A stretch of DNA of 54,168 nucleotides from Streptomyces sp. Ru72 (GTDB lineage Bacteria > Actinomycetota > Actinomycetes > Streptomycetales > Streptomycetaceae), in contig NZ_PQSR01000047.1 in assembly GCF_002920635.1 (NCBI RefSeq), forward strand, positions 1 through 54,168, written 5' to 3'. A model generated the notes under the pieces. It was not told where the DNA came from, did not search any database, and worked only from the letters and a program-made list of their open reading frames with translations. The translations under genes and the position numbers were made by a program. Positions 16,530 through 23,626 of the stretch are shown here, piece by piece. How positions within the stretch are numbered: position 1 is the stretch's first letter; the number at the start of each line of letters is the position of its first letter.

Positions 16530-17189
16530 GACGATCCCGGGTACGCCGTCACCGAGGAGGTCGGCGCCCGGTCGGCCACCGAGATCATCGCGTACGCCAT
16601 GAACATGGCCGCTGACCGCAAGCAGTGCCCGGCGAAGGACATCGTGACGACACTGGTGGCCGCCGAGGACGAGGGGAACCTCAGCTCCGGCGAGTTCGGG
16701 TTCTTCGTGCTGATGCTGGCCGTCGCCGGCAACGAGACCACCCGCAACGCCATCACGCACGGCATGCACGCCTTCCTCACCCACCCCGGCAAGAGGGAGC
16801 GCCCCCGCACCGCCGCCGAGGAGATCATCCGCTGGGCGACCCCGGTCAACGCCTTCCAGCGCACCGCCACCCAGGACACCGAGCTCGGCGGCAAGCAGAT
16901 CAGGAAAGGCGACCGCGTGGGGCTCTTCTACTCCTCCGCCAACCATGACCCCGAGGTCTTCGACCACCCGGACCTCTTCGACATCACCCGCGACCCCGAC
17001 CCGCACCTCGGCTTCGGCGGCGGGGGCCCGCACTACTGCCTCGGCAAGTCCCTGGCCGTCCTGGAGATCGACCTCATCTTCGACGCGCTCGCCGACGCCA
17101 TGCCGGAAATCAAACCGGTCGGCGACCCGCGCCGCCTGCGCTCCGCCTGGATCAACGGCGTGAAGGAGCTCCCGGTCATCGTGGGCTGA
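16530..17189 (+). pseudogene. Cytochrome P450 remnant, C-terminal half
   Basis: From 16530 the frame reads DDPGYAVTEEVGARSATEII, then the I helix (AVAGNETTRNAITHGM), the K-helix ExxR (EEIIRWATP) and the heme loop (FGGGGPHYCLGKSLA). About 200 N-terminal residues are missing. A second small loss is likely after the I helix, where HPGKRERPRT seems about five residues short of the usual HPxQWELxKRERP. It faces the thiolase remnant, and one deletion removed both 5' ends and the shared promoter. The family looks like steroid-type P450s (CYP125-like), which is an inference. Confidence 0.8.
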
Positions 17190-17233
17190 CGGACCCGGGC
17201 CGCCGGCCTCCCGGCGCCGCCGGCCCGCCCCGA

Positions 17234-17275
17234 GGGAGGCAGGGGCATCATCCCTGCGCCCGGCCCCTGCCTCCC
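17234..17275. terminator. Bidirectional terminator hairpin
   Basis: A perfect 13-base-pair stem (17234-17246 with 17263-17275) lies between the converging P450 remnant and DUF1275 gene. Confidence 0.75.
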
Positions 17276-17325
17276 CCGAGACCCGCGCGGCGCAGCCGCC
17301 TCGGCGGTCTGGCGGAGGGGCGCCG

Positions 17326-18012
17326 TCACTCCCGCCCGGACGCGACCACCGCCAGCACGGCCGTCGCCACGGCCGTGAGCAGCAGGGGCCAGCCCAGGCC
17401 GTGGTGGATGACCAGCCAGCCGCCCAGGACTGCGCCCGCCAGCAGGGAGATCGCCGAGGCCGCGCGCCGCCGGGAGCGCCTGCCCGTACCCCCGCCGAGC
17501 CGGGAGTCGGAGGCGAGCCCGGTCAGGGTCGAGGTGAGGACGGTGGTCGTGGTCAGGTCGGGCACGGCCAGCTTCCGTACCGTCGCGTTGCGCACCCCCA
17601 TCGCGAAGGCCGTCATCGCGATCAGCGTGTACCTGGTGGTGGCGGTGCCCGGCGCGATGAACGCGACCGCCGCCGATGTCCCGAGCAGCACCGCCTCGAC
17701 CGCGAGCGCCAGCCGGGCCCAGGCGCGCCGCGACCCGCCGCCGTACCGCCGGCCCGCGCGCCCAGCCGCCACCGCGCCCACCAGGAACGACCCCAGCGAG
17801 GTCACCGCGTGCGAGGTGGAGAAGCCGGGCGCCCCGGCGGCGGCGAAGCCGAGCACCACCACGTTGCCGGTCATGTTCGCCGTGAAGACGTGCCCGAGCC
17901 CGAGGTAGCTCACCGCGTCGACGATCCCGCTGATCACGGTCATGACGAGCAGCGCGGGGACCAGGCGCAGTCCGCGCGTTCCGGGTTCCTCCACCGGTGT
18001 GTCGGTGCTCAT
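17326..18012 (-). CDS. DUF1275 (YoaK-like) membrane protein
   Basis: Protein of 228 residues with six predicted helices. SGIVDAVSYLGLGHVFTANMTGN at residues about 27-49 is the defining signature of DUF1275; FAMGVRNATVRKL and LTSTLTGLA follow. The function of the family is not established. The ATG at 18012 has GGAGG 8 bases upstream. Expressed alone, between a terminator on its left and a divergent hydrolase remnant on its right. Confidence 0.86.
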   Translation of the reverse strand: MSTDTPVEEPGTRGLRLVPALLVMTVISGIVDAVSYLGLGHVFTANMTGNVVVLGFAAAGAPGFSTSHAVTSLGSFLVGAVAAGRAGRRYGGGSRRAWARLALAVEAVLLGTSAAVAFIAPGTATTRYTLIAMTAFAMGVRNATVRKLAVPDLTTTTVLTSTLTGLASDSRLGGGTGRRSRRRAASAISLLAGAVLGGWLVIHHGLGWPLLLTAVATAVLAVVASGRE

Positions 18013-18116
18013 ACGGGCCTCCGGGCAGTGGGACGGGCGCGGTGTACTCGGATACACCCCGGACGCGGGGGATGTTCGGATGTCCGGGCGAACGGGGCGC
18101 CCCATAGCCTCGGATC

Positions 18117-18506
18117 ATGAGTGAGGACACACACAAACGCCAAGAGAACCATACGAGTTGGACGGCCGGACGCGGACTCGCCGCCACCGTCAAGGCGCTG
18201 GCGCCCGGCGTGAGCGAGCTGCTCACGCCCGCTTTCTAGCGAATGCGGCATCCGAGCGGTGCGCTGCGGGCCGCCATGCGTGCGGCCGACGGCACCTGCG
18301 ACTGGAGGCCCGAGGTGCCGGTGCGGCTGTACGCGGGGGCGGCCGACGCCGACGTGCCGATCGGGAACGCGCGCAGCTGCGCCGCCGGACTGACCGGGCA
18401 CGGCGGGCGGGTGCGGCTCGTGAACCAGGGCCAGGTGGACCACTTCGGGTCGTTCGCCGTGTCGGCGCCGCAGGTGGTGCGGTACTTCGACTCGGTGCGC
18501 CGCTGA
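18117..18506 (+). pseudogene. Alpha/beta hydrolase remnant with in-frame stop
   Basis: One frame runs from the ATG at 18117 to the stop at 18506 but is broken by TAG at 18237-18239. Before it is a 40-residue stump (ending VSELLTPAF). After it comes the C-terminal part of a secreted-lipase-like hydrolase (RHPSGALRAAMRAADGTCDW), with the catalytic Asp region GAADADVP and the His region VDHFGSF. The nucleophile elbow is absent. The gene has therefore lost its central part and acquired a nonsense codon. A short open frame from the ATG at 18243 could be misread as a gene. Confidence 0.65.
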
Positions 18507-18515
18507 CGGACACGC

Positions 18516-18555
18516 CGAAGGCGGCGGCCCCGGGATTCGGGGGCCGCCGCCTTCG
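18516..18555. terminator. Bidirectional terminator hairpin
   Basis: A perfect 16-base-pair stem (18516-18531 with 18540-18555) with an 8-base loop lies between the hydrolase remnant and the transglycosylase gene, which converge here. Confidence 0.78.
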
Positions 18556-18611
18556 CGGTCGCGTGGGACCGTCTGGTCCTCGGACCTGCGGGGTCGCGTG
18601 GACCGGCTCGA

Positions 18612-19040
18612 TCAGTACCAGTGGTGGGTGGACCAGAAGTTCCACGCCGCGACGGGGCTGCCGTAGCGGGAGTTCATGTAGTCCAGGCCCCACTTGATCT
18701 GGGTCGCCGGGTTGGTCTTCCAGTCGGAACCGGCGGACGCCATCTTCGAGGCGGGCAGCGCCTGGACCAGGCCGTAGGCACCGGAGGACGCGTTGGTGGC
18801 GTGGGGGTTCCAACCGCTCTCATGCGAGACGATCTTGCTGAACGCTTCGTACTGCGCCGGGTCCGGGATCATCTGGTGCGCGATCGCCTGGGCGGAAGAG
18901 GCCGAGCCGGGTGCCGAGGCCGGAGTGGCGGCCTGGGCGGGCGCCGAGGTGAGCAGCGCGCCGGTGGCGGCCGCGGCGACGGCGGTGGCGGCGATGGCCT
19001 TCTTCGGGGAAGCGATGCGGCGGATGAAGGAGACGGTCAC
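18612..19040 (-). CDS. Secreted SLT-type lytic transglycosylase
   Basis: Protein of 142 residues with a Sec signal peptide (residues 1-37, cleavage after APAQA). The small transglycosylase-like domain has IVSHESGWNPHATN with the catalytic Glu at 74, GAYGLVQALP, and the C-terminal WGLDYMNSRYGSPVAAWNFW. It should cleave peptidoglycan glycan strands during growth or sporulation. The GTG at 19040 follows AAAGG and places the signal peptide correctly; the longer frame is a poor candidate. Confidence 0.86.
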   Translation of the reverse strand: MTVSFIRRIASPKKAIAATAVAAAATGALLTSAPAQAATPASAPGSASSAQAIAHQMIPDPAQYEAFSKIVSHESGWNPHATNASSGAYGLVQALPASKMASAGSDWKTNPATQIKWGLDYMNSRYGSPVAAWNFWSTHHWY

Positions 19041-19513
19041 AGGAAACCTTTTTCGTCGGGGACATGGGGCCGTGTGCATGCCGGAACCACGTGGGACGCG
19101 GTGGGGGGCATGCGTCGGCGCCGCGACCCGGGTGGGCTCGTCGGCGCCTGGCGACGTCATCCAGAGAAGCAGGCCGACGAGGTGTCCGCAATGACCCCTT
19201 TTACTAGTTGTGGTCGCATCGGCCGGAAAAGTCTCGAGTGTGACCTGGCTCTCACACCGCAGGTCGCGCGGGTAATTGGCGCAGCCATGTCATGGCGATG
19301 GATCTACGGCCGGGCATCGTAGGTGACGGTGGTCACGTGGGGCTCGTCACGGTTTGCGTCACGTACCGCTAATAGCGGGCATACGGTGCGGAATCGGACG
19401 TTGTGACCCGCGCCGCACGAACCGGAGTGGTGATGTGACCGGCGTCGCAGGCGCGATCCGTGCGCGGCGGCCGCGCGAGACCTGTCGCGTCCGCCCTGCT
19501 CCCGCGCGAGACC
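19041..19513. other. Long leader/promoter region of the transglycosylase gene
   Basis: No gene was found in these 473 bases. An inverted repeat, GTGTGA CCTGGCTC TCACAC, lies at 19238-19257, roughly 200 bases upstream of the transglycosylase start, and resembles a dyad for a Crp-like or other dimeric regulator. A c-di-AMP riboswitch, common before wall-hydrolase genes of Streptomyces, was looked for and its conserved blocks were not seen. Confidence 0.35.
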
Positions 19514-20566
19514 TCACGTGGCCGCATAGGCCACCGGGTCGCTCCCCGCCACCGCCTCCGCCCGGCCCAGCTTCACCAGCCGGCGCAGATGGGCCTCGGC
19601 CTCCGCGACGGCGATGTGCCGTGAGCCGTACGGGATCTGCTCCCAGGGGCGGTTCCACTCCATGCGCTCGGCGAGCTGCCAAGGGGTGAGGGGGTCGGAC
19701 AGCAGGGTCAGCAGCCCGGTCAGCCGCTCCCGGTGGTGCGCCAGCAACTCCCGTACGCGGCCTGGCGCGTCGGTGAACGGGTGCTGATGGGCCGGCAGCA
19801 CCTCGGCGGGCTCGAGACGGCCGACGCGCTCGAGGGAGTCGAGGTAGTCGCCGAGGGGGTCGGTCGCGGTGGTGTCGTCCGGGTCCTCGTACAGGCCGAT
19901 GTGCGGGGTGATCTCGGGGAGCAGGTGGTCGCCCGAGAACAGGCGGCCGTGGCCGGGCAGTCCGGCGGGGTGGTCCTCCTCCAGGTGGAGGCAGACGTGG
20001 CCGGGTGTGTGTCCCGGCGTCCAGATGGCGCGCAGGCGACGCCCGGGAAGGTCGAGGAGTTCCCCGGGGACGATCTCGCGGTCGGGCAGCGCGGAGGTGA
20101 GGCCCGGCAGGTCCCGGCGGCCGTGCGCGGCGCGCAGCGGGGCGAGGTGCTCCTCGGGAGCGCCGGCCGCGGCCAGCTTGTCGGCCATGTACGCGTACCA
20201 GTGCTCGGGGCGGGTCTCGCGGGTTCGCCGTACGACTCGGTGTCCGCCGCGTGCATCGCCACCCAAGCGCCGGACACCTCGCGGACCCTGCCGGACAGGC
20301 CGTGGTGGTCGGGGTGGTGGTGGGTGATGACGACGCCGTGGACCTCGGTGGGTGAGGTGCCGCACGCCGCGAGGCCCTGCACGAGTGCGTCCCAGGAGTC
20401 CGGGTCGTCCCAGCCGGTGTCGATCAGCACCGGGCCGCGGGCGGTGTCGACGAGATGGACGAGGGTGTGGCCGAGGGGGTGTCCGGAATGGCGACCCTGA
20501 AGGACCGTACGCCCCCGCCGTGGTCGTGCGCCTGTGGACCGGCTCCCCGCCCTGGCTCGTCGTCAT
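19514..20566 (-). pseudogene. Metallo-beta-lactamase-fold hydrolase, multiply frameshifted
   Basis: The protein can be read only by joining three frames. It starts at the ATG 20566 (GGAGG upstream) with MTTSQGGEPVH. It then shifts near 20525 (GGGVRSFRVAIPD), near 20478 (GHTLVHLVDTARGPVLIDTG, then the zinc motif THHHPDHHGLSG), and near 20230 into the long last frame (TPGHTPGHVCLHLEE, FSGDHLLPEITPH, LPAHQHPF). Each shift fits loss of one base, and one lies in a C run. Length and motifs are otherwise complete for an MBL-fold hydrolase. A perfect KstR-like operator lies 40 bases upstream. Decay is the likely reading; sequencing error is the alternative. Confidence 0.72.
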
Positions 20567-20605
20567 CGCGCCTCCGCCCCGCCCTCGGCCATCGCCCACT
20601 ATAAC

Positions 20606-20619
20606 TAGAACCGGTTTCA
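20606..20619. promoter_or_regulatory. KstR-like operator upstream of the MBL hydrolase gene
   Basis: TAGAACCGGTTTCA is a full match to the KstR consensus TnnAACnnGTTnnA. It lies about 40 bases upstream of the ATG at 20566 on the minus strand. The kstR-like gene is about 2.1 kb away. Confidence 0.65.
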
Positions 20620-20680
20620 CGGAAAGGCGGCCGGACGAAGCTCCGTCCCGGCCTGCGCCGACCAGCTGGGGAAGCGCCTT

Positions 20681-20730
20681 GTCGGTGGCTGTCGGTGGCT
20701 GTCGGTGGCTGTCGGTGGCTGTCGGTGGCT
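20681..20730. repeat. Tandem repeat, 10-base unit, five perfect copies
   Basis: GTCGGTGGCT is repeated five times without a mismatch and followed by a degenerate partial copy. It is non-coding, between the GDPD and MBL genes, and likely to vary in copy number. Confidence 0.9.
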
Positions 20731-20850
20731 GCCGGTCGTCGTCGGCCGCCCTTGGACGGCCCACGGACGGCCCGGCGGCCCACCTCGAAATGCGAGGACA
20801 CCCGGGAGTCCGTCCCAGGTCTCCTCCCGCCGGGTCCGGAACCCAGGAGG

Positions 20851-21546
20851 TCAGGCCGTGGCCTCGACCAGCCGCTTCATGCCGGGCTGGTCGGTCACAC
20901 AGCCCACCAGGCCGAGCGCCCGGGCCAGCGCGAGGTCGCGCTCGTCGTTGACGGTCCAGGCCATCACGTCGATGCCGGCGGCGCCGCACTTCTCCACGAT
21001 GGCCCGGTTCAGCTGGCGCAGCTCCACGCTGACCAGGGTGCAACCGACCCTCTGGGCGCGGCCGACGAAGGTGTCGCGGTGCGCGCTGGGGCCTGCCACC
21101 AGCACGGTGCGGGCCTGCGGCAGCAGGTTGTGGATCTCGATCAGCGCCACGTCGTGGAAGGACAGCACCGAGACCCGGTCCAGCAGGTCGCGGTCGGTGA
21201 GCACCTTGGCCAGCGACCGGGCGGCGGCCACGTCCTTGATCTCCGCCTGGATCGGCAGCGTCGGTCTGACGGCGTCCAGCACCTCCCCGAAGGTGGGGAT
21301 GCGCTCGCCGAGGCCGGCGTCGAGCTTCCTGAGCTTCCTGAGCTTCTGGTCGGCGATCGGTCCTGAGCCGTTCGTCGTGCGGTCCAGGGTGTCGTCGTGC
21401 ATGACGACCAGCTCGCCGTCCTTGCTCAGGTGCAGGTCCAGTTCGATGCCGTCCAGCCCCTCGCGCTCGGCCCGCAGGAAGGAGCGCAGGGTGTTCTCAG
21501 GCTCGGCGGCCATGACACCGCGGTGGCCGATGGTGAAGAAAGACAC
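20851..21546 (-). CDS. Cytoplasmic-type glycerophosphodiester phosphodiesterase
   Basis: Protein of 231 residues that is nearly all GDPD domain: TIGHRG (H8, R9), PENT, GIELDLHLSKDG (E35, D37) and MHDDT (H50). Unlike the enzyme at 13282 it lacks a signal peptide. The GTG at 21546 puts the HRG motif at its usual distance from the start. A 9-base unit is repeated three times (encoding LRKLRKL, near residues 70-80), a small expansion in a surface loop. It hydrolyses deacylated phospholipids. Confidence 0.88.
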   Translation of the reverse strand: MSFFTIGHRGVMAAEPENTLRSFLRAEREGLDGIELDLHLSKDGELVVMHDDTLDRTTNGSGPIADQKLRKLRKLDAGLGERIPTFGEVLDAVRPTLPIQAEIKDVAAARSLAKVLTDRDLLDRVSVLSFHDVALIEIHNLLPQARTVLVAGPSAHRDTFVGRAQRVGCTLVSVELRQLNRAIVEKCGAAGIDVMAWTVNDERDLALARALGLVGCVTDQPGMKRLVEATA

Positions 21547-21857
21547 TCGGTTGCCGTCCTTGGGTGTGGTGGTTCGGGGCAGCCGCACGAGTGCCGTACC
21601 CCGCGCCGGGCGGCGGGCGACCGCCCTTCGGCGCGCCCAAGCCTAGTGGGCCCTTCCGCCGTGCGCCCGGCCGCCCGGACCACGCCGGAGTGCGCCGCCC
21701 AGGCACGAGATCCGAGATGGCGCCGCCTGTCTCGCCGGTCTTGGCGAGTCTCCTGAGACATGGGATCCGAGTGCGCCTGCGCGGCATGACGGCACCCCCA
21801 CCAACGGCAAATCCGCTGGTGGGAGCCTGTTCGGCCCCGGCCCTGGCTTAGTTCGAC

Positions 21858-21871
21858 TAGAACTGGTATCA
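21858..21871. promoter_or_regulatory. KstR-like operator upstream of the ALDH remnant
   Basis: TAGAACTGGTATCA matches the KstR consensus with one mismatch (GTA for GTT) and lies 55 bases upstream of the ALDH start codon. Confidence 0.5.
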
Positions 21872-21925
21872 GTTCTGAGATGCCGTCAGGAAACGGTACC
21901 GCCGGCTCCGCAGGAGGCAGTCGCC

Positions 21926-22445
21926 ATGACCGAACTCGTGGAACACGGACAGCTGTTCATCGGCGGGGAATTGACCGACCCCCTGGGTGAGGACGTCATC
22001 GAGGTGGTCTCCCCGCACACGGAGGAGGTCATCGGGCGGGTGCCGCACGCCTCGCGGGAGGACGTCGACCGGGCCGTCGCGGTGGCGCGCCGCGCCTTCG
22101 ACGAGGGACCCTGGCCGCGGATGACGCTCGACGAGCGGATCGGGATCGTCGCGAGGGTCAAGGACGCGATCGCGGTTCGGCACGAGGAGATCGCCCGCGT
22201 GATCTCCTGCGAGAACGGCTCCCCGTACTCCTGGAGCGTCCTCGCGCAGGCGCTCGGCGCGATGATGGTGTGGGACGCGGCGATCACGGTCGCTCCGCCT
22301 CGACTCCGCCCGCCAGTCCCGTCCCGTCGCGCCGGACGCCGACGCGGGGGAGCGGATCCTTCAGGCGGCGGAGAACTGCCCGGTGGAGGCCATCGCGATC
22401 ACGCTGGCGGGGAGTGGGGAGCCGGTGTTCCCGCCGGAGGAGTAG
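21926..22445 (+). pseudogene. Aldehyde dehydrogenase N-terminus joined to ferredoxin C-terminus (deletion scar)
   Basis: Starts normally (CAGGAGG, ATG at 21926) and encodes about 120 residues of an aldehyde dehydrogenase (LFIGGELTDPLGEDVIEVV, GRVPHASREDVDRAVAVARR). At about 22290 the sequence changes. In another frame the DNA then encodes the last 50 or so residues of a 3Fe-4S ferredoxin (AAENCPVEAIAITLAGSGEP, stop TAG at 22443). The catalytic part of the dehydrogenase and the first ferredoxin cysteines are gone. One deletion best explains the junction. ALDH and ferredoxin genes are common in P450-linked steroid oxidation loci. Confidence 0.78.
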
Positions 22446-22544
22446 GCCCGGGTGCAGCCACGGATGGGCGATATGCCCGGAAAAAAATAAAAAATCATGG
22501 TTCGGGGCCTTCCATTTGGCCGTAGAAGTCCTAATCTAGAAGTT

Positions 22545-22692
22545 GCCTACGAGGCGAGTGAAGGAACTTGACCGGAGATGCCGACTGGGGCGTGAAGCTT
22601 CGGCTTCCGCTGTGGCCGACATCGACGGTCGACAGGCCGGAAGGTCGAAAGACCTGAAGGCCGACCGGAACCCGTCTCGTAGGTCTTTTTTT
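22545..22692 (+). ncRNA. Candidate structured small RNA of unknown class
   Basis: A compact fold closes on itself. P1 pairs CCTACGAGGCG (22546-22556) with CGTCTCGTAGG (22673-22683), 11 pairs including one G-U, followed at once by seven T (22686-22692). Inside are two hairpins. One is GAAGC-TTCG-GCTTC (22594-22607), extended by GCG/CGC. The other is nested: CGGTCG 22626-22631 with CGACCG 22662-22667, and AGGTC-GAAA-GACCT 22642-22655. A -10-like TAATCT at 22532 would start transcription right at P1. No reading frame fits. An alternative is a small inverted-repeat element (MITE). The class was not recognised. Confidence 0.5.
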
Positions 22693-22746
22693 GCGCCCCG
22701 GTCCCCCGGTCTGCTCGCGCCCTGCTCCAGTGCTCTCGCCTGTGCC

Positions 22747-23394
22747 CTAGTCCCGCTCCCGGGTGTCCGTGAGGTCGATCAGCCGGCACACCGTCTCTAT
22801 GTCGATCCTCACCTGGGCGATGGAGGCGCGGCCGGAGAGCCAGGTGATCAGAGCCGAGTGCCAGGTGTGCTCGATGACCCGCACCGCCGAGAGCTGGTCC
22901 GGCGTCGGGTCGCCGTCCAGGCCCATCGCGTCCAGGATGATCGCCGTCGTCTGCCGGGAGACCTGGTCCACCTCGGGGGAGACGCTGCGGTCCGCGAAGG
23001 TGAGCGCGCGGACCATGGCGTCGGCCAGGTGCGGCTCGCGCTGAAGGGCGCGGAAGGCGCGCATCAGGGTCTCCGCCACCCGCTCGGCCGCGGTCCGGCC
23101 GGCCGGCGGCTTCTTCCTCAGTGTGCCGTGCATGCGCTCCAGCTGGTCCTGCATGGTCGCGACCAGCAGGTGCACCTTGGAGGGGAAGTAGCGGTACAGC
23201 GTGCCCAGCGCCACCTGCGAGGACTCCGCGACCTCCCGCATCTGCACCGCGTCGAAACCACCCCGGCTCGCCAGCTGCGCGCTCGTGTGCAGGATCCTGC
23301 GGCGGCGCGCCTCCTGCCGCTCGGTGAGTGGAGATGAAGCCGGCTGCGCCGCCGGTCGCGCGGTACTGGATGGCACCTTGGCTTCCGCAGGCAT
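22747..23394 (-). CDS. kstR: TetR-family repressor, KstR-like (steroid catabolism regulator)
   Basis: Protein of 215 residues. The TetR helix-turn-helix reads ILHTSAQLASRGGFDAVQMR and then VALGTLYRYFPSKVHLLVA. These blocks, especially SRGGxxAVQMRxVA and FPSKVHLLV, are very close to KstR of mycobacteria and Rhodococcus. KstR represses steroid/cholesterol catabolism genes and is released by a 3-oxo-steroid CoA ester. Four sites matching or nearly matching its operator occur in this window, one in its own upstream region (23559), which fits autoregulation. The symbol is assigned from sequence resemblance recalled, not from a search. Confidence 0.75.
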   Translation of the reverse strand: MPAEAKVPSSTARPAAQPASSPLTERQEARRRRILHTSAQLASRGGFDAVQMREVAESSQVALGTLYRYFPSKVHLLVATMQDQLERMHGTLRKKPPAGRTAAERVAETLMRAFRALQREPHLADAMVRALTFADRSVSPEVDQVSRQTTAIILDAMGLDGDPTPDQLSAVRVIEHTWHSALITWLSGRASIAQVRIDIETVCRLIDLTDTRERD

Positions 23395-23558
23395 GGGTCC
23401 CGTTCCGTGACAGTCGGTGAAGGTGATGATCAGGTCGGTGAGGGGGGCGGCGGTCGGACAGCACGGCAGGGGCGTCGGTCGTGGCGCGAATCACCCGATC
23501 CGTCGCTCACAACGTGGCTACCTGCCGGTAGATTCAGAGGCTCTTGAACGATCAAGTC

Positions 23559-23572
23559 TGTAACTTGTTCTA
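23559..23572. promoter_or_regulatory. KstR-like operator between kstR and the glycosyltransferase operon
   Basis: TGTAACTTGTTCTA is a full match to TnnAACnnGTTnnA. It lies in the divergent promoter region, 165 bases from kstR and 55 bases from the glycosyltransferase start, and could control both directions. Confidence 0.65.
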
Positions 23573-23626
23573 GATTACCGTCCCGGCGTAGTCTCGCGGG
23601 AAGCTGCAGGGAAGAAGGGGCCGAGA

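Noticed and set aside
19041..19240. Possible c-di-AMP (ydaO) riboswitch before the transglycosylase gene
   Set aside because: The conserved blocks of that class, including a GGGGGACCC-like core and the closing pseudoknot region, were not found.
20691..20735. CRISPR array from the repeated 10-base unit
   Set aside because: Units are contiguous with no spacers and far too short for a CRISPR repeat.
22545..22692. Identification of the RNA candidate as 4.5S SRP RNA, 6S RNA or group II intron domain V
   Set aside because: The GGAAG/CAGC SRP loop, the 6S central bubble and the domain V triad with its bulge are absent. Only the generic tetraloops are shared.
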